Below are positions 59,972 through 64,000 of a stretch of 64,000 bases of DNA, piece by piece; the first letter of the stretch is position 1, and the number at the start of each line of letters is the position of its first letter. The notes below the pieces were generated by a model. The model saw only the letters and a program-made list of their open reading frames with translations. It was not told the DNA's origin and did not search any database. This DNA comes from Chloroflexota bacterium (GTDB lineage Bacteria > Chloroflexota > Anaerolineae > Anaerolineales > Villigracilaceae). The position numbers and the translations under genes were made by a program. The DNA lies in the NCBI GenBank assembly GCA_016234485.1, contig JACRBL010000067.1:1-64000 (forward strand), written 5' to 3'.

Positions 59972-61885
59972 TTACGGCCCGCGCATATCGTCTCCGCCGA
60001 CAAGTTCAACTCCGGGTGTAACCGCCTCGTTGGGGTTGAAATCGGCTGTGGGGGTGTTGGTCAGTTTCGCCCAGTCTATATACAACGTGCCGGCCGCGGC
60101 GTCGCGGTACATGCCAAGCCCCACCTTTCCAGCCAAAAGGCTGGTATCTGTGCCAGACCAGACCAGCGCACCATTGATGTATAACTTGAGCGAAGAACCA
60201 ACCGCAACTACCTTGAGCGTGTTCCAGTTGTTCACGACGATGGACGCGCTTGCGGTCCAATTTTTCAAGGCAACCACGCTGGCCCCGTTCACCTCCCAAA
60301 TCGAGTATTGACCCGCGTTGTTGTAGGCGAATTTATATTCCCTGTTCCAGCGCTTCGAACCATCGAGCGGATAGGGAGCGCCGCGAATCGAGATGTGATT
60401 CGCACAAGAAGTGCAGGTTCCTGTGCGCTTCATTTTGACTTCAAACGTCAGGTCGCCGTAATTGCCAGTGGGCGCGGCCGAACTGAAGAGACTGGCGAGA
60501 CCGGTGGTCCGATAGTAAGCGCCACTACTCAAGGCCCAGGCTCCCGCGATCCCAGACCAATCGTCGTCTGTGTCAATGAAGTTGGAGGTGAAATTCCCGT
60601 CAATGACGGATGAACGGAAGTTCGCCATGGTGTAGGCCGTGTTGGTCAACGCCCTATGGTCCTCGGATGTACCCACCACGCCCATTACATCTCCAAGATA
60701 GATGTAGTGGGGGTTGGACCAATATTGCAGGCGGGTACAATTGTAGCCCCACGAGGAGCACCGGTCGTTATAAGCCATGATGGTGCGCCAGCGTTTGTTC
60801 ACATCATTGGTTTGCGGGTGAACGTATCCATGCCCATACGCGTAAGGCGTATTGGTGGGATCCACATAAGTATCGTGCCGCGCCCCTTGCAGGTGACCAA
60901 ACTCGTGGCCGAAGGAATAGTAACCCGTGGCGCAACCGCGATCGGTCACTTGAAAGGCCGTGGTGGATGTCGCCATGATCGTCGAGGCCAGGCCGCAATA
61001 CGCGCCGCCGTTCTCCACGATCAGGCCGAGCAAATCAGCGCCATAGGTGTTACGCAGGCTGTGAATGGTGTCGAAGAACCCATCTCCACTAGTGCGGAAG
61101 CGGGTTAAGTCGGTATTCAGGCTCCCGGTCTCTACATAGGCGTACTCCTCCACATGCACCAGGCGCAGACGCGTAAGAACGCCAGAATTGGCATAGGAAC
61201 GGTTCGTCTCCGCTACCGCGAGAGCGATGCGCGATTTCATGGCGGCTGTACTGCCTTCCGCGGCGCGGGCATCGTCTGTGTAGGCCACCATAATGTCAAT
61301 GAAGGAACCCGAATCTGCTGTCGGGCCGAGGGAACCAACGGGCAGGATCTTGCCTGACTCGGCGAAAGTCGCGGAGGGGTCGTGATCCACGAACTTCGAT
61401 TGATCAATCTGGATCACTTTATAGAGTCCATCTCCCGCCCAGGAGACTTCGTAAACGCCGCGCGGCGAGGCGATGTGCGCGATGAAAACGCCATCCGCCA
61501 CCGTTAGGTAGAAGTAGCCATTCGCCACACCCTTGAGCCTCCCGATCCAGTACGAAGCCCAGCGATCCATGTAGGCGTTTGTCACTACGCCTGTGTACGT
61601 TGCGTTGGAAAACAGATTGAGCGTAACCTGCGGCAACTCCTTTTTGCCCAGGGATTTTCCGCTATCGCCAAACAAGATGCCGGTGTTCACAAACACATAT
61701 CGAGACCGAATAACCTGTGCCTCGTTCGGCCTGACCAAAGCGGGACGCGCGTCTCCCGCGTCGCCAAACAAGACCGGGCCATCTGCCAGCGCAGGCCCGA
61801 CCGAGAGACCGCTCAATGCCAAAGCAAAAATCGCCACAATGGCAAGCGGAATGGTCAGGACCCTTTTCGACTTGCTTCCAAACAT
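59972..61885 (-). CDS. Secreted metzincin metalloprotease 3
   Basis: 637 residues, third paralogue. Signal peptide (about 7-34), propeptide with SRYVFVNTGILFGDSGKSLGKKELPQV and IQIDQSKFVDHDPSATF (about 158-174), zinc site HEFGHLQGARHD (327-338), TIMAYND Met-turn, Cys pairs and a C-terminal jelly roll. The tail ends VTPGVELVGGDDMRGP. It has its own promoter and an unusually long leader with a terminator-like hairpin. No propeptide-only partner is next to it. AAAGGAG precedes the ATG. Confidence 0.9.
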   Translation of the reverse strand: MFGSKSKRVLTIPLAIVAIFALALSGLSVGPALADGPVLFGDAGDARPALVRPNEAQVIRSRYVFVNTGILFGDSGKSLGKKELPQVTLNLFSNATYTGVVTNAYMDRWASYWIGRLKGVANGYFYLTVADGVFIAHIASPRGVYEVSWAGDGLYKVIQIDQSKFVDHDPSATFAESGKILPVGSLGPTADSGSFIDIMVAYTDDARAAEGSTAAMKSRIALAVAETNRSYANSGVLTRLRLVHVEEYAYVETGSLNTDLTRFRTSGDGFFDTIHSLRNTYGADLLGLIVENGGAYCGLASTIMATSTTAFQVTDRGCATGYYSFGHEFGHLQGARHDTYVDPTNTPYAYGHGYVHPQTNDVNKRWRTIMAYNDRCSSWGYNCTRLQYWSNPHYIYLGDVMGVVGTSEDHRALTNTAYTMANFRSSVIDGNFTSNFIDTDDDWSGIAGAWALSSGAYYRTTGLASLFSSAAPTGNYGDLTFEVKMKRTGTCTSCANHISIRGAPYPLDGSKRWNREYKFAYNNAGQYSIWEVNGASVVALKNWTASASIVVNNWNTLKVVAVGSSLKLYINGALVWSGTDTSLLAGKVGLGMYRDAAAGTLYIDWAKLTNTPTADFNPNEAVTPGVELVGGDDMRGP

Positions 61886-61925
61886 GTTTTTCTCCTTTCA
61901 CGAGAAATGCCTGAGCGCCAGGCTG

Positions 61926-61960
61926 GAAAACAAAAATGCCGCTGCCAGCAAGACAGCGGC
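61926..61960 (-). promoter_or_regulatory. Terminator-like hairpin in the leader of protease 3 (possible attenuator)
   Basis: GCCGCTG (61938-61944) pairs with CAGCGGC (61954-61960). On the minus strand it is followed by ATTTTTGTTTT. It lies between the promoter and the ATG, so transcripts would stop here unless something prevents it. No leader peptide or ligand-binding fold was recognised. Confidence 0.55.
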
Positions 61961-62025
61961 GACAACATTATTTTGATTGAAATCCGCGCGCAACGTTCTC
62001 TGCAACGGTTAATTTGTCTGTAATT

Positions 62026-62053
62026 ATTATAGTGATTTAGAGACAAGTTACAA
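62026..62053 (-). promoter_or_regulatory. Promoter of protease 3
   Basis: On the minus strand TTGTAA (62053-62048), 16 bases, TATAAT (62031-62026). This gives a leader of roughly 130 bases, holding the hairpin at 61938-61960. Confidence 0.65.
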
Positions 62054-62097
62054 GAGGGAATCTTGACAGCAACCTCCCAACACGATACCCTTGCCCT

Positions 62098-64000
62098 ATG
62101 ACTCGCTGGATTGATCCTCCTCCCATTGACATCCCCGCATCGTTGGAGGAATTAAACCTCCCCCCGCTCCTCGCGCGGACCTTGGCGGGGCGCGGCCTCA
62201 CCGACGTTTCCTCCGCCCGCGCCTTCCTCCACCCCGATGAGATTCCGCCGACGCCGTATCCAAACATTGAATCAGCCTCGCAAGGAGGAATTTCCGAGGC
62301 CGTAAATCGTGTCAATCTGGCTACGCGCAGAAACGAAACCATCTGTGTCTGGGGGGATTTTGATGTGGACGGACAAACATCCACCGCCCTGCTTGTGCAA
62401 AAGTTGCGCTCGATCGGAGCGAAGGTGGTGTATTACGTTCCGATCCGCGGCAAGGAGAGTCACGGTGTCCATGTAGAGAGTCTCAAGCCCATTATTGACA
62501 ACGGCGCGACGCTCATCGTCACTTGCGATACGGGTATCACCGCGCACGAAGCGATAGATTACGCCAACTCGCGCGGCGTGGACGTGATCGTCACCGACCA
62601 TCACGATCTGGGCGAGACGCTCCCGAACGCGCAGGCCATCATCAACCCGAAGATGCTGCCCAAAGATCATCCGCTCGCGAATTTGGCGGGCGTGGGAGTG
62701 GCGTATAAGTTTGCGGAGGCGATATTCGATACTCGAACATCGAACATCGAACATCGAATATCGAATATCGAATTACTAGATCTTGTTGCCCTCGGTTTGA
62801 TTGCGGATGTGGCGCTGTTAAAGGGAGAGACGCGGTCGCTGGCACAAAAAGGAATCCAGAAACTGCGCGAGACGAAGAGGCTTGGGTTGCGCGTGATCGC
62901 GGATCTGGCGGGCGCGAGCATGGACACGCTGACCGAGGAAACGATCGGCTTCACGTTTGCGCCGCGGCTTAACGCGCTGGGGCGGTTGGGAGACGCGAAT
63001 CCCGCGGTGGAATTGTTGCTCACCAATGATCCGCCGCGTGCGCGCGTGCTGGCCGCGCAGATCGAGGGGCTGAACGCGCGGAGGCGTATGCTAACCAGTC
63101 AAGTTTACGAAGCGGCGGAGGCGAAATTGCGCGCCGAACCTGCGTTGCTGGAGGAGCCTGTCATCGTACTATCGCATCCCAACTGGCCTGGCGGCGTGGT
63201 GGGAATCGTGGCGAATAAATTAGTGGATAGATATCACAAGCCCGCCATCCTGTTCAGCGAATCGGACGATGGCATCTTGCGCGGGTCGGCGCGCTCGGTA
63301 GAGGGACTCCACATCACGGAGGCCATCGCGACGCAGAAGGAGATTCTGCGCGGCTTCGGCGGGCATCCCATGGCGGCGGGGATGTCGCTGGAGGCGGCGC
63401 GGTTGGCGGAGTTTCGCCGCGGGTTGGGAAAAGCCGTCGAAGGGCAACTCGGCGCAAAGGTCAGAGAAGAAGCGACGTTGCAGATCGACGCGTGGGTCGG
63501 GCTGGAGGAGGTCACGCTTGAGTTGGCCGATCAGTTGGAAATGCTCGCTCCGTTCGGCGCGGGGAATCCCGAATTGACGTTGGCGGCGCGAGCGGTCACG
63601 TTCAAGTCTGCATCGGCGATCGGAAAAACGAAAGAGCATCTGCGGCTGAACGTGGAGGATGAAAACGGCGCCGCGCAGAGTTTGTTGTGGTGGGGCGGCG
63701 CGGGCGGAGAGTTGCCCGAGGCGGGGAGCAAAGTGGACGTGGCGTTTACGGTGCGCGGCAGTTCGTATCGCGGGCAGAGACAGGTGACGACGCAGTTCCA
63801 GGAATTTCGGTTGGTGGAGGAAAAGGTCATCGAAATTCGATCATCGAAATTCGATATTCGAGATATGCGCTTACAATCTTCAACTTTAAACCTTCAACCT
63901 TCCACTTTAATTTGGGCGGAGGGTCCCGACCGAGCGGCGGGAGTGACGCGCCTGGAATTGAAGCCCGCCGACGAACTGACGATCTACACCACTCCCCCAT
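62098..64000 (+). CDS. recJ: Single-stranded-DNA-specific exonuclease RecJ (C-terminus beyond window)
   Basis: The frame from ATG 62098 stays open to the end of the window (634 codons). RecJ degrades ssDNA 5'-3' in recombination and mismatch repair. DHH-family motifs are CVWGDFDVDGQTSTALL (about 83-99), LIVTCDTGITAHEA (about 140-153), VTDHHDLGETLPNAQAIINPK (about 163-183) and LAGVGVAYKFAEA. GFTFAPRLNALGRLGDA (about 283-299) and GGHPMAAGMSLEA (about 420-432) belong to the DHHA1 part. Two stretches are encoded by repeat arrays, at about residues 210-228 (FDTRTSNIEHRISNIE) and 580-602 (SSKFDIRDMRLQSSTLNLQPST), both in frame. The segments between and around them are normal, so the gene should be functional. 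Confidence 0.93.
   Translation, partial: MTRWIDPPPIDIPASLEELNLPPLLARTLAGRGLTDVSSARAFLHPDEIPPTPYPNIESASQGGISEAVNRVNLATRRNETICVWGDFDVDGQTSTALLVQKLRSIGAKVVYYVPIRGKESHGVHVESLKPIIDNGATLIVTCDTGITAHEAIDYANSRGVDVIVTDHHDLGETLPNAQAIINPKMLPKDHPLANLAGVGVAYKFAEAIFDTRTSNIEHRISNIELLDLVALGLIADVALLKGETRSLAQKGIQKLRETKRLGLRVIADLAGASMDTLTEETIGFTFAPRLNALGRLGDANPAVELLLTNDPPRARVLAAQIEGLNARRRMLTSQVYEAAEAKLRAEPALLEEPVIVLSHPNWPGGVVGIVANKLVDRYHKPAILFSESDDGILRGSARSVEGLHITEAIATQKEILRGFGGHPMAAGMSLEAARLAEFRRGLGKAVEGQLGAKVREEATLQIDAWVGLEEVTLELADQLEMLAPFGAGNPELTLAARAVTFKSASAIGKTKEHLRLNVEDENGAAQSLLWWGGAGGELPEAGSKVDVAFTVRGSSYRGQRQVTTQFQEFRLVEEKVIEIRSSKFDIRDMRLQSSTLNLQPSTLIWAEGPDRAAGVTRLELKPADELTIYTTPP
62724..62782. repeat. TCGAACA/TCGAATA heptamer array inside recJ
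   Basis: TCGATAC, TCGAACA, TCGAACA, TCGAACA, TCGAATA, TCGAATA, TCGAATT with an exact 7-base period. Because 21 bases are three units and seven codons, it codes a repeating Thr/Ser-Asn-Ile-Glu stretch. Confidence 0.85.
63833..63905. repeat. Second array inside recJ (ATTCGAT units then CTTCAAC units)
   Basis: ATCGAAATTCGATC-type units are followed by CTTCAAC, TTTAAAC, CTTCAAC, CTTCCAC, TTTAATT with a 7-base period, again in frame. Confidence 0.8.

Overview
The window reads as a chromosomal segment of a Chloroflexota bacterium, most likely class Anaerolineae. This rests on moderately high GC coding sequence, the gene content (bactofilin, DUF4870 and DUF4013 membrane proteins, delta-60 and choice-of-anchor Q secreted proteins, a SufCBD-SufS-SufU operon, several MttB-like methyltransferases), and repeat-filled intergenic spaces. 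The assignment is inference from gene content, not from a marker gene. No rRNA, CRISPR array, insertion sequence or phage was seen. One tRNA gene, tRNA-His, was found.

Layout. 1-7.9 kb: housekeeping genes (mpg glycosylase, fabI, bactofilin, a ProRS-like protein without a catalytic core, rubrerythrin, fmt) and small membrane proteins. 7.9-11.8 kb: a promoter, a tandem glycine riboswitch with its terminator, then gcvH-gcvPA-gcvPB; gcvT is absent. 11.9-16.9 kb: a 1659-residue secreted M4 metalloprotease with two beta-helix domains between propeptide and protease. 17.1-30.6 kb: a one-carbon and quaternary-amine cluster (GntR regulator, corrinoid protein, three MttB-family methyltransferases, S9 and M20 hydrolases, methyl-THF:corrinoid methyltransferase, corrinoid-activating ferredoxin/ASKHA protein, Rieske oxygenase). 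It would move methyl groups from methylated amines through the corrinoid protein to tetrahydrofolate; the Gcv system would then handle glycine. 30.7-40.4 kb: a HEAT-repeat membrane protein, a sialidase-like protein, hisS-GNAT-tRNA-His, and mixed small genes. 40.4-41.8 kb: speD-speE behind a structured leader. 42.0-48.3 kb: the suf operon on the minus strand from a consensus promoter. 48.6-51.9 kb: a two-gene membrane module and tryptophanase. 51.9-62.0 kb: a secreted-protein island with three paralogous metzincin proteases, a lipoprotein that resembles only their propeptide, a delta-60 protein and a subtilase. 62.1 kb to the end: recJ, cut by the window edge.

Two patterns stand out. First, more than twenty short arrays of degenerate 7-8-base units, with a different unit at each place, fill gene gaps and also run in frame through recJ, the S9 peptidase and the ProRS-like gene, and through one stem of the glycine riboswitch. 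They resemble cyanobacterial STRR repeats. Second, the metzincin island pairs secreted proteases with a membrane-anchored propeptide-only protein encoded first in the same apparent operon, which may be a self-protection module.
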